DNA of 33,152 bases. It comes from Chrysochromulina parva (lineage: Eukaryota; Haptophyta; Prymnesiales; Chrysochromulinaceae). Positions 1 to 7,066 of this stretch are shown in pieces (positions within the stretch are counted from its first letter, which is position 1; every line of letters starts with the position of its first letter). Position numbers and translations under genes: made by a program. The notes beneath the pieces were generated by a model. That model saw only the letters and a program-made list of their open reading frames with translations. It did not search any database and was not told where the DNA came from. The stretch is from assembly GCA_002887195.1 (NCBI GenBank), contig PJAB01000230.1, positions 1 through 33,152 on the forward strand, written 5' to 3'.

Positions 1-306
1 CTCCACGAGATCCTCGTCGGGGAGCGGGCCGCACATGCCGTCGATGCCGCAGCCTTCTGGTGCCGGCGGGGGTGAGGGCTTCGCACACAGAATGCCGGTG
101 CACTCCACGAGATCCTCGTCAGGGAGCGGGCCGCACATGCCGTCGATGCCGCAGCCCACTGGTGCCGGCGGGGGTGAGGGCTTCGCACACAGAATGCCGG
201 TGCACTCCACGAGATCCTCGTCGGGGAGCGGGCCGCACATGCCGTCGATGCCGCAGCCCACTGGTGCCGGCGGGGGGTTGGCAAGCGCGCACAGAATGTC
301 AATGAA
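1..306. repeat. 102-bp tandem repeat (coding)
   Basis: Near-identical units start at about 1, 103 and 205; the third degenerates towards 290. The period is a multiple of three, so each unit adds 34 residues to the secreted protein on the minus strand. Differences between units are few, pointing to recent expansion or homogenisation. The array continues beyond position 1. Confidence 0.9.
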
Positions 307-636
307 CGCTGGCGGAGGGGGCGGCCCACACAGACCGTCGTGGGGGTTGCACGCCGGCGGCGGCGGGGGCGTGGGGGTGCAGAGGTCATCGCACGTATCC
401 TCGATTGCGGTGGGTGTCGCGCAGAGCTCACTGCACTGCTCCTCGGCAGCGGGGGGGGTCGCGCAGAGCTCACCGCACTGCTCCTCGGCAGGTTCCGGTA
501 GGGAGCACAGGTCGAGCTCGGAGATGTTGACAGCGCAGGTGATGTTCGCGAACGGGTCGGTTGCGTTCTGCGTGTGTGCGGGTGCGAGGATCGCCGTTAG
601 GCAGGCGAGCTGGAGGAGCCGCGCTAGGGTTGGCAT
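1..636 (-). CDS. Secreted Cys/Pro-rich repeat protein (partial, runs off left edge)
   Basis: The minus strand is open from an ATG at 636 to the window edge (212 codons, no stop reached). Residues 1-23 form a signal peptide (MPTLARLLQLACLTAILAPA, then a polar cleavage region). Sequons follow at N24, N31 and N37, so secretion and N-glycosylation are expected. Residues 51-88 hold three short Cys units of the type EEQCxELCATP (Cys-x3-Cys). A proline run and Cys-x6-Cys come next. From about residue 128 a 34-residue unit (102 bp) is tandemly repeated, with Cys spacing x10, x4, x11, x5 and a Pro-rich linker KPSPPPAPVGC. The regular Cys pattern, signal peptide and continuous frame favour this strand over the open frame opposite it. 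I do not recognise a named family; an extracellular coat, scale or adhesion protein is a guess. The C-terminus and copy number are unknown. Confidence 0.75.
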   Translation of the reverse strand, partial: MPTLARLLQLACLTAILAPAHTQNATDPFANITCAVNISELDLCSLPEPAEEQCGELCATPPAAEEQCSELCATPTAIEDTCDDLCTPTPPPPPACNPHDGLCGPPPPPAFIDILCALANPPPAPVGCGIDGMCGPLPDEDLVECTGILCAKPSPPPAPVGCGIDGMCGPLPDEDLVECTGILCAKPSPPPAPEGCGIDGMCGPLPDEDLVE

Positions 637-1014
637 TTGCGATCACTTAGGAGCGGAAGAAGCCGCGCCTCTTGCGAATATTTGTTCGCCCGACGGCTGA
701 GAAAAGTTGTTTGCCGTCGGCGTCTTGCCGCTTTATTAGGGTTTAGCCGCAAATCATCAAATCCCACGTCAATTAAAATTGATAGTGTTTGCTGTTTCGA
801 CCAGAACTTGCATCATGCATGTCAGCGAACTAGCATACCTTTTTGCGTAGACCCGCGCCCATTGTCCCTTCTACGCAAATACTCAGAGATGGGACAAACC
901 GCATGCAACACTCTCAGGCATACTCACGCATATCATAGCCGCCCCGTTCTTACAATGTTGCACGACGCTCCCGCAACCGGCGCCGTCGAGTGATGCCGTG
1001 GCCTCGTCGGACGC
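637..1014. promoter_or_regulatory. Intergenic space: 5' region of the secreted-protein gene
   Basis: These 378 bases lie between the secreted-protein start (636, minus) and the stop of the coiled-coil gene (1015, minus). They must hold the promoter and 5'UTR of the former and the 3'UTR of the latter. An AT-richer patch at about 730-800 stands out against the GC-rich surroundings. No clear TATA box or RNA gene was seen. Confidence 0.4.
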
Positions 1015-2070
1015 TCACTTCTGTCTCTGCTCCTCCATCTTCTTCTTGCGGTCGAGAAAGCGGCGCATCGCCTCCGCGTTCTTTGCCTCCAAAGCTGACT
1101 GGGCGCCGCCACTAGAGCTGGCACCATCAGCGGGCGCGGGCGCGGGAGCAGGCAAAGCCGCTGGGGCCGACGCGAGGGCGGGGGCGGGCGCGGGTGCGGA
1201 CGCGGGTGCGGGTGCGGGTGTGGGTGCTGGTGCGGGGATGGGGGAGAGCGCAGGCGAGGGCGCGGGTGCGGTAGAAGATTCCGACGGAGCACTCAGAGCC
1301 TCTGCGAGCTTCTTCTCGGCGGTGGCAGCGGCGGCCGTTGCTGCCGCTGCCGCCTTCTCCGCTGCCTTGAGCTTGGCCTCCGCATCCTGAGCCCTAGCCT
1401 CTGCCGCTGCCAGCTTGGCCTCTGCATCACCCGCCTGGGACGTGAGCTTGTGCTCAGCAGCGGCGGCGGCGGCCTTGGCCTTTGCTGCTGTCTCCTCGGC
1501 AGCAGCGGCGGCGGCCTTGGCCTTTGCCGCCTCCTCCTCGGCAGAGGCGGCCTTCGCCTTGGCCTTTGCTGCCTCCTCGTAGGCAGCCTTGGTATTCACA
1601 TCCGCGTCCCCCGCACGTGCACTCAGCTTTTGCTCAGCGGACGCCGCCGCTGCCGTGGCAGTTGATGCCACCTCCTCAGCTGCCCTGACCTTAGCCTCTG
1701 CAGTTGAGAGCTTCTCATTCGCGTGCTTGACCGTTGCCTCCGCCGCCGCCAACCTGCCGTATAGGTCTTTGTTCGTCGCTGCGGCCACGGCTGCAGCCTT
1801 CTCTGCGCCAACGGTTTTCATCTTGGCCCGCTCTTCTGCGTCCTCAGCTCGTGACTCCGCCTTATGCACGGCTGCCGTCGCCTGTGCTTGCGCCTGCTCA
1901 GCCGCCTCCTGCGCTGCCTTGAGCTGCACGGCCTGCACCGCTGCAGCCTCCTCGGCGGCTTCCGCGCGTGCCGTGGCCCTCTTCTCCGCCTGCATAGCAG
2001 CGCTGAGCTGGGCCTCGAGCTCCGCCCGGGAGAGAGCCGAACTGCTAGTTGCGTCGCACGTGCTCGTGAC

Positions 2071-2101
<31 letters not shown>

Positions 2102-2982
2102 GCGGCGGCGGCGGCGGCGGCCCGACTCTCCGCCTCCTCTGCGTCCCTCTTCGCCGCCGCCAACTCGGCTTTGGAAGCCTCTGAGGCCTTCGCCGCGGCC
2201 GCCTTGGCCGCCGCCTCGGCCTTGGAAGCCGCCGCCTCGGCCTTCGAAGCCTTGGCTGCTGCAGCCTCTGCAGCGGCCGCACGCGCCTCTGCTGCTTTGA
2301 TGCGGGCAGCTGCCGCAGCATCGACTTCGGCGAGCTGCTTCTTGAGATCGTCGACCATCGCTGCCGCCGAGCCTTCTGCCTCTGATGCATCCGCAGAGGC
2401 GCTTGAAGATCCTGCCACCTCCACCGCCTTGCCCTTGCACTTCGATTTGTCAAGCGGCGGCTTTGCCTCAGCCCCTGCGTCAGCCTCCACCGTGCTGGCC
2501 TGGCCCTGAGCGAGGAGCATCTCCTTGTGCTGCTTAATCGTCGCGCGGTGCTCCTTGTTCTCAGCCTTCAGCTTCTCGAGCTGCTCTTTCAGCTTCTTGC
2601 TCGACGGAGCCTTCTTCATGACGCCCGCGCTCGCCTTACCGGAGGCCCTTTTCAACTCCTTGAGCTCCTCCTCGGTTCGGTCGAGCTTCCCCTCGACCGC
2701 CTCGAGCTTTCGGAAGAGGCGCGACTGAATCTGCTCGGCCTCTGAGAGTGCGGCCTTGTAGCCGTTGAGGGCTTTTTGATGCTCCACTCCGTCCAAGCGG
2801 CTCGACTTGCGGCGCTCTGCTTCAGGCTGGTGCAGCTCTGCTTCACGGCCGACGAGGAGGTCGTCGAGCTCGCTTTTCCTGCGCCGCTTCGCAGCAGGTG
2901 CACTCTCCTCCTCGACGGGGGGAGCGGGTGCAATTTCCTCCGCGCCCTCGATGGTGAGGTCAATGGAATGCCTTGAAGCCAT
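1015..2982 (-). CDS. Ala/Glu/Lys-rich coiled-coil protein, probably nuclear
   Basis: A 655-residue protein of unknown function. It begins with an acidic/Pro segment, then a basic cluster KRRRK near residue 33 that could act as a nuclear localisation signal. Residues 50-160 form a Leu/Lys/Glu-rich coiled coil (for example LKEQLEKLKAENKEHRATIK). From about 215 to 560 it is an almost continuous alanine-rich coiled coil of AEARAAAAEAAAAKA-type heptads, including a pure run of about 18 Ala. A Pro-Ala (PAPAPAP) hinge follows, then a short basic helical tail RRFLDRKKKMEEQRQK. The start has an upstream AT-rich stretch and the facing gene begins 148 bp away. Strand choice rests on heptad periodicity and the charged ends; the complementary frame is merely Ala/Ser-rich. 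Low complexity blocks a family assignment; a structural or scaffold role is inference. Confidence 0.7.
2070..2121. repeat. GCC/GGC trinucleotide microsatellite encoding poly-Ala
   Basis: An almost pure run of ggc triplets on the plus strand encodes the roughly 18-Ala run of the minus-strand coiled-coil protein. One triplet interruption is seen near 2091. Its length is likely to vary between strains. Confidence 0.85.
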
Positions 2983-3130
2983 TTTTTCCGAAGGAGGTTT
3001 CGTTAACCTAAGTACGTTATCGAAAACATAAAGCCCTCAAGGTTTGAAACGGACTGCCTGGCACTGTCGCTGGTGAGAGCGCGCGCGCACGATTTCTGAG
3101 GCATTTTGACCTGACTGAACCGCGAATTGG
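2983..3130. promoter_or_regulatory. Divergent promoter region
   Basis: 148 bp separate the ATG of the coiled-coil gene (minus) from that of the FKBP gene (plus), so both promoters and 5'UTRs must fit here. It includes an AT-richer patch around 2983-3050. No specific factor site was recognised. Confidence 0.45.
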
Positions 3131-3946
3131 ATGTCGCTCGGCTCACTGCTCCCAATCGCGCTCCTTTGGACGAGCGCCGATGCCTTGGTCTCGCCTCTTA
3201 GTCCGTCGCGTCGTGCGGTTGCGCTTGGTTTGGCAGCATCCGCTCTACCGGCGACTGCGGCAGAGGCAGCTGCCTGGCCACTATCTGGCCTGGGGACCGC
3301 CGCTGCCGCAGTGGTGACCGGGCCAGATAGAGGCAGAGGCATGGGCAAGTTCAGCGCAGAGGAGCTCGTGGCGTTGGATGAATGGTCAAAAACCGCGGAG
3401 GGCACGCTTCTTTCAAACGGCATGCGCGTCATTGACGTTGTAGAGGGTGTCGGGCCGCAGCCAAAAGTTGGCGATAAGGTCTTCTGCCACTTCAAGGTGT
3501 GGACTTGACTTGAACCGTGCCACTTGAACTGTATACTTTCTTTACTGTGCCACTTCAACCGTGCACAGGTGTGGACGGGTGGTTTTCGCCGAGGACCGCC
3601 GGCCGACTCCTCGTTCTCCAATGCGCGCGTGTACGAGTGGACGCTGGGCACGCCGACGGCCCGTATTCCCGCCGGTGCGGATGCGGGCGCGCTCGGCATG
3701 AAAGAGAAAGGCTGGAGGCGGCTCATCATTCCCGCCGCTCTCGCGTACGGCTCTCAAGGTCTGGTGACGAGCACGGGGAAGGCGGGCGTTGTGTACGCTG
3801 TGCCTCCTGACACGCCCGTGTACTTCGACCTCCTTATGGTTGACGGTGGCTCGGGCCAGTGCCAAGAGGTCCTGCACCCACCGGGTGTGAGTGACGAGGT
3901 CTCCTTGCGCCTCAAGTCGATCTCGTGTAAGCGAGGTGCGCCGTGA
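3131..3946 (+). CDS. FKBP-type peptidyl-prolyl isomerase, thylakoid-lumen type (two exons)
   Basis: Exon 1 is 3131-3496 (122 codons, phase 0) and exon 2 is 3569-3946, giving 247 residues. The N-terminus is tripartite. A signal peptide comes first (SLGSLLPIALLWTSADA), then a short LVSPLSPS transit-like stretch, then a twin-arginine segment (SRRAVALGLAASALPATAAEA) typical of Tat import into the thylakoid lumen. The FKBP fold follows: GDKVFCHFK and, across the intron, VWTGGF, DSSF, EWTLG, GALGMKEKGWRRLIIP, ALAYGSQG and VPPDTPVYFDLLMVD. Removing the intron joins two strands of one FKBP domain exactly, which supports the splice. Known role of the family: cis-trans prolyl isomerisation and folding or assembly of photosynthetic complexes. 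Several canonical active-site aromatics look replaced, so catalytic activity may be weak. Confidence 0.88.
3497..3568 (+). other. Intron of the FKBP gene (72 nt, GT-AG)
   Basis: The donor is CAAG|GTGTGG and the acceptor CACAG|GTGTGG. Retention would stop translation at the fourth intron codon. The ten bases AGGTGTGGAC occur at both boundaries, and the exon segment TGCCACTTCAA just before the donor recurs inside the intron just before the acceptor. The intron therefore looks like a local duplication of its own insertion site. Confidence 0.85.
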
Positions 3947-4413
3947 GCGTGTCTCACTGGGTGACACTAGTCGCTAATAGACCGGACGGCATCTCCTCAC
4001 ACGTCCGAGCGACGGTAGCAAGCTTCGGGTATGCCAAGTTTGCCCTCTCTCATCCGTCCGAGAACATTAATCAGACTCTTAAAAGTCATGGCTAATGCTA
4101 CTCTATGTCGTCGAAACGGTCGAATCACAAATGACAATGTGGTTGTATCTGCCATGACCCCAGTGCTGGAGGCTCCGTAAGGCTGCCCGGCCGTGTCCCC
4201 GCGACTTGCGTCACCGGTGGCCTCACCCGGTCCCTTCACTGCCTCTCCGGCAGTCGTCACTGCTCCCTAGCACGCCTCACCATGGTTCATTTGTTCACGA
4301 TTAAAGTAGCCCGCGCGCGATCCGCGGTAGCTCACCTTCATGCCTATCTCGAGCCAAGCTCCTGTCGTCGCGCCCTCTCGCTCCTGTCTCGCGCCATCGG
4401 CGGGCATGAGCCC
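3947..4413. other. Intergenic space between converging genes
   Basis: The FKBP gene (plus) and the small Cys-rich gene (minus) converge here, so this stretch should hold both 3'UTRs. Short open frames on both strands lack ATG starts or any family likeness. No repeat or RNA gene was seen. Confidence 0.4.
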
Positions 4414-4821
4414 TCAGATGTGCTCGAAGCAATCTTTCGAGCAGAAAGTACCAGGCACCTTGATGGGCTGGCCACAGGAGTTCAAAAGCAAGGCATCCGC
4501 ATTGCGCCACAATGCGGAGGGCAGACGGCAGACTTGGCACTCGCGGCCGTTTGAGGCTCTCTTCGTCTCCCGGGAGCAAACAGAGCCAAATGCCGCGTCA
4601 AACTTTTCCTTCCTCGGGCGCCAGATCGCCTTTGCAACCTTGGCGTCGGGGGTGATCTGGCGTCCGACGCCCACCGCAATCGCATCGCGCTCCATTTGCA
4701 TCCATTCCATGTATTCTCGAGCCTCGATGTTTTCGAGCTGGTGCTCCACGATGTAGCGGAGTCTGTCGAGGCGGGTAAAGGGCATCTCCTCGCAGATCAC
4801 AATGTCGAGACACGCTGACAT
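4414..4821 (-). CDS. Small Cys-rich conserved-looking unknown
   Basis: From the first in-frame ATG (4821) the frame gives 135 residues. The same frame stays open, without ATG, to a stop near 5025. In-frame residues just upstream (REHILLLSNRATE) look protein-like, so an upstream exon or longer N-terminus is possible. The middle is a charged, aromatic helix (DRLRYIVEHQLENIEAREY). The end holds CQVC and, 39 residues on, FCSKDCFEHI; with a single Cys between, this could be a small zinc-binding knuckle reminiscent of FCS/MYM-type fingers. Non-biased composition and the Cys pattern argue for a real gene despite its size. I do not recognise the family. It is divergent from the MATE gene. Confidence 0.55.
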   Translation of the reverse strand: MSACLDIVICEEMPFTRLDRLRYIVEHQLENIEAREYMEWMQMERDAIAVGVGRQITPDAKVAKAIWRPRKEKFDAAFGSVCSRETKRASNGRECQVCRLPSALWRNADALLLNSCGQPIKVPGTFCSKDCFEHI

Positions 4822-5102
4822 TCGCTCGGTTGCTCGGTTCGAAAGCAGCAAGATGTGCTCGCGTCGGCCGACGACGCGCGCGGCGCTCGAAGTCGCTCGC
4901 GCACCCCTCGCGAAGCTTGACGAGACTCTTGTGACCTTTGACTTTTGACGAATCTCGGAGCGCGGAGCTCGCCACTTTAAGTCGCGATTGTTGGCTGTAC
5001 TCTCCGCGTTTATGCCCGATTGTTACTGAAGCGGTGTTCGTGTCGTCCACGTCTGGGTCGTGGTCTCCGTGGATCTCGTCGCTTCGGAGATCGCTCGTGA
5101 AT
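4822..5102. promoter_or_regulatory. Divergent region between the Cys-rich unknown and the MATE gene
   Basis: 281 bp lie between the chosen starts of two divergent genes. On the plus strand, a frame open from 4938 joins the MATE gene and would add 55 residues. I prefer the internal ATG at 5103 because it gives a clean signal peptide at the very N-terminus. Confidence 0.4.
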
Positions 5103-6692
5103 ATGCAGACGGCCGCCCTCCTGTGCCTCATCGCATGTGCAGCGCCTGTGCAGTGCTTGCAAACCCCATATGCGGCGCACGTGAGCATCTTGCGCGTGAG
5201 CCGTGCACAGCCTCGGCTATGCGCCCTGGCCGAGACTGACCGGCCAGCCTCCGACGCCGAGTCTGACCAGCGAAGCCCTGACCAGCGACGAAGCATCCGA
5301 CGTGCCGCGGCGCTGCCGTGCGGTGACGCGCTGGACCGCCGCATCGGCACGCTCGCCATTCCAGCCATCCTCAACTTCCTGATCCTGCCCATCACGAATT
5401 CAGTCGACCTCTTCTTCATCGGCAAGCTGGGCGAGTCGCTTGCAATTGCCGGTCAGGCGGCCGCAAATCAAGTCTTCTCTACGGCGGCGTGGGCGACATC
5501 TGTGATCCCGACAGTCACGGTGCCTAGAGTCGCCAAGGCGCGCGCCGCCGGGGACAATGCCGAGGTGCAGGCGGCCGTTGGAGAGGCCATCTTCGTGGCT
5601 GTGCTCGTCTCGAGCGTCGTGACGGTCGCCATCGCCTTGCGGCCGAATGGCGTACTGCTTGCGGCGGGCAGCGCGGCAGGGTTGCCCTTCTCGCTCCCGT
5701 ACCTGCGCGGCCGGCTGCCCGGCCTCGTTGCCGAGGCCATGGCCACCGTCGGCTTCGCCTCCTTCCGCGGCGTCATGGACACGGCTACGCCGCTCCGAGT
5801 GAGCCTGATCGCGAACGCGCTCAACTGTGCTCTCGACCCGATTCTCATGTTCCAACGGCTAGGGACGCTCCCGGGCGGTCTGGTGCTCCGCGGGCTTGGG
5901 CTCGGTGTCGCGGGCGCCGCTGTGGCCACCACTGTCTCCCAGGTGTACTCAGCCGCCGAGTATCTCCGGCTGCTGCTCGCGCGTGGCCTCGTGCGCTGGG
6001 GCACGCTGCTCCGGCCGCCCTCGCGCGCGTCGCTCGCGACTCTCGCAAAGGCCGGCGGCGCGGTCCAAGTGCGCGCGCTCGCGCTCAACGCCGCCTTCTT
6101 CGTCATTACCAGAACGACGCAGGCCCTCGACAGCACAGGCACTGCCGCTGCGGCGCACGCGGTCACCATACAGCTGTGGCAGCTGGGTGGCGTGATCCTC
6201 TTTGCGCTCTCTACCGTCGCAAGCATCGTCGTCCCAGCGGAGCTCAACAAACCCGCTGCGCAGGGCGGCGGCGTGGCGGCTGCGCGCGCGGCGGCCGATC
6301 GGTTGCTCGCGTGGAGCTTCCTGATCGGCGGCGTACTCGGTGCTGCGCAACTTGCGGCACTGCCGCTGCTGGGCGCGTTCACTCCGCTGGCTGAGGTGCA
6401 GCGCGCGGCGCGCGTACCGACGATTATTGGGGCGGCTCTGCAGCTGATCAACGGTCTCACCTTTGTCGGAGAGGGGCTGATGGTGGGCGTCGGCTCTTTT
6501 GGTCAGCTCGCGGCGGGCCAAGTCGTGGCAACTGCCGCAATCATCTCGACGCTCATGCTCACCCCGGCCGGCCGCTCGCTCCCGGGTGTCTGGCTCACCT
6601 TCTTCCTCTTCAACGGCGTGCGCTTCGTCAACGCGATGTTGCACCATTTTTGGAGGGGGCCGCTCGTGCCACGCGAGGCTGCGAAGCAATGA
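5103..6692 (+). CDS. MATE-family transporter, plastid-targeted type
   Basis: 529 residues from the ATG at 5103. The first residues MQTAALLCLIACAAPVQC form a signal peptide, followed by about 50 polar, Arg/Ser-rich residues, as in bipartite plastid targeting of secondary-plastid algae. From about residue 76 a MATE core starts (LDRRIGTLAIPAILNFLILP, then NSVDLFFIGKLG), with paired repeats of six membrane helices each. Recognisable pieces are QAAANQVFS, FRGVMDTATPLRVSLIANALN, the second-half ITRTTQALDSTGTAAAAHAV, and the closing FFLFNGVRFVNAMLHHFW. Known role: proton- or sodium-coupled antiport of organic cations, flavonoids or hormone precursors. The closest plant relatives by layout are the plastid EDS5/DTX-type members, but the substrate here cannot be told. 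It is slightly long because of the targeting extension. A start at 4938 is possible. Confidence 0.87.
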   Translation: MQTAALLCLIACAAPVQCLQTPYAAHVSILRVSRAQPRLCALAETDRPASDAESDQRSPDQRRSIRRAAALPCGDALDRRIGTLAIPAILNFLILPITNSVDLFFIGKLGESLAIAGQAAANQVFSTAAWATSVIPTVTVPRVAKARAAGDNAEVQAAVGEAIFVAVLVSSVVTVAIALRPNGVLLAAGSAAGLPFSLPYLRGRLPGLVAEAMATVGFASFRGVMDTATPLRVSLIANALNCALDPILMFQRLGTLPGGLVLRGLGLGVAGAAVATTVSQVYSAAEYLRLLLARGLVRWGTLLRPPSRASLATLAKAGGAVQVRALALNAAFFVITRTTQALDSTGTAAAAHAVTIQLWQLGGVILFALSTVASIVVPAELNKPAAQGGGVAAARAAADRLLAWSFLIGGVLGAAQLAALPLLGAFTPLAEVQRAARVPTIIGAALQLINGLTFVGEGLMVGVGSFGQLAAGQVVATAAIISTLMLTPAGRSLPGVWLTFFLFNGVRFVNAMLHHFWRGPLVPREAAKQ

Positions 6693-6805
6693 CGAGGGGT
6701 CGGGCAGTTGCCCTTTCTACATATGCTGCCGGAGCTCTGAGTACGATCTACAGAATGATGTGCGAGCCATAGGCGCTCTCGGACCCGAACTTGATCCGCT
6801 CACCT

Positions 6806-6822
6806 TCTCTCTCTCTCTCTCT
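6806..6822. repeat. (CT)n microsatellite
   Basis: An uninterrupted CT dinucleotide run of 17 bases in the 3' flank of the MATE gene. Confidence 0.9.
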
Positions 6823-6857
6823 CCGCCTTTTACGCATGTGTTCTATATTGGTGTGGT

Positions 6858-6900
6858 ACCCTGTGTGCTGGGAGAGACCGACCTCACTAGCGAAATTGAG
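6858..6900 (+). repeat. Dispersed 43-nt repeat, copy 1
   Basis: Starts ACCCTGTGTGCTGGGAGAGA and ends TTGAG. It matches 25242-25284 at about 37 of 43 positions in the same orientation. It lies about 165 nt past the MATE stop. No terminal inverted repeat or coding content was seen. Confidence 0.7.
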
Positions 6901-7066
6901 CAGTCCGAGCGAGCGAGTACTCAGTACACTGACTGACTGACTGGTGAGATACCGTACGACAGCGTGGTTTGCATGCATTTATTTCCCCGTTTTGGTGAAA
7001 AGAAATCCAAAAAACGAGACCGCAGCCTAAAAGGTCTCCACGGTGGAACTTGAAAAGGCCGTCCAG

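Larger units (their letters stand above)
6693..7066. other. Intergenic space: MATE 3' region and filamin-gene promoter
   Basis: 374 bp with no gene. It contains a (CT)n tract at about 6806-6822, a 43-nt segment (6858-6900) that recurs at 25242-25284, and a TGAC-type short tandem repeat at about 6928-6943. Upstream of the filamin-gene ATG lies an A-rich stretch (about 6998-7032). Confidence 0.5.

Noticed and set aside
35..700. Plus-strand open frame over the left-edge repeats
   Set aside because: It is the complement of the secreted Cys-repeat protein; the minus strand has a signal peptide, sequons and regular Cys spacing, while the plus frame has none.
1589..2509. Plus-strand Ala/Ser-rich frame of about 300 codons
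   Set aside because: It mirrors the minus-strand coiled coil (GCN repeats read Ala in several frames); no ends or motifs of its own.
3997..4260. Minus-strand frame of 87 codons
   Set aside because: Begins without ATG and has no family likeness; lies where two 3'UTRs converge.
5468..6460. Long minus-strand frame opposite the MATE gene
   Set aside because: Arises from GC-rich codon bias; the plus strand gives a clear MATE transporter.
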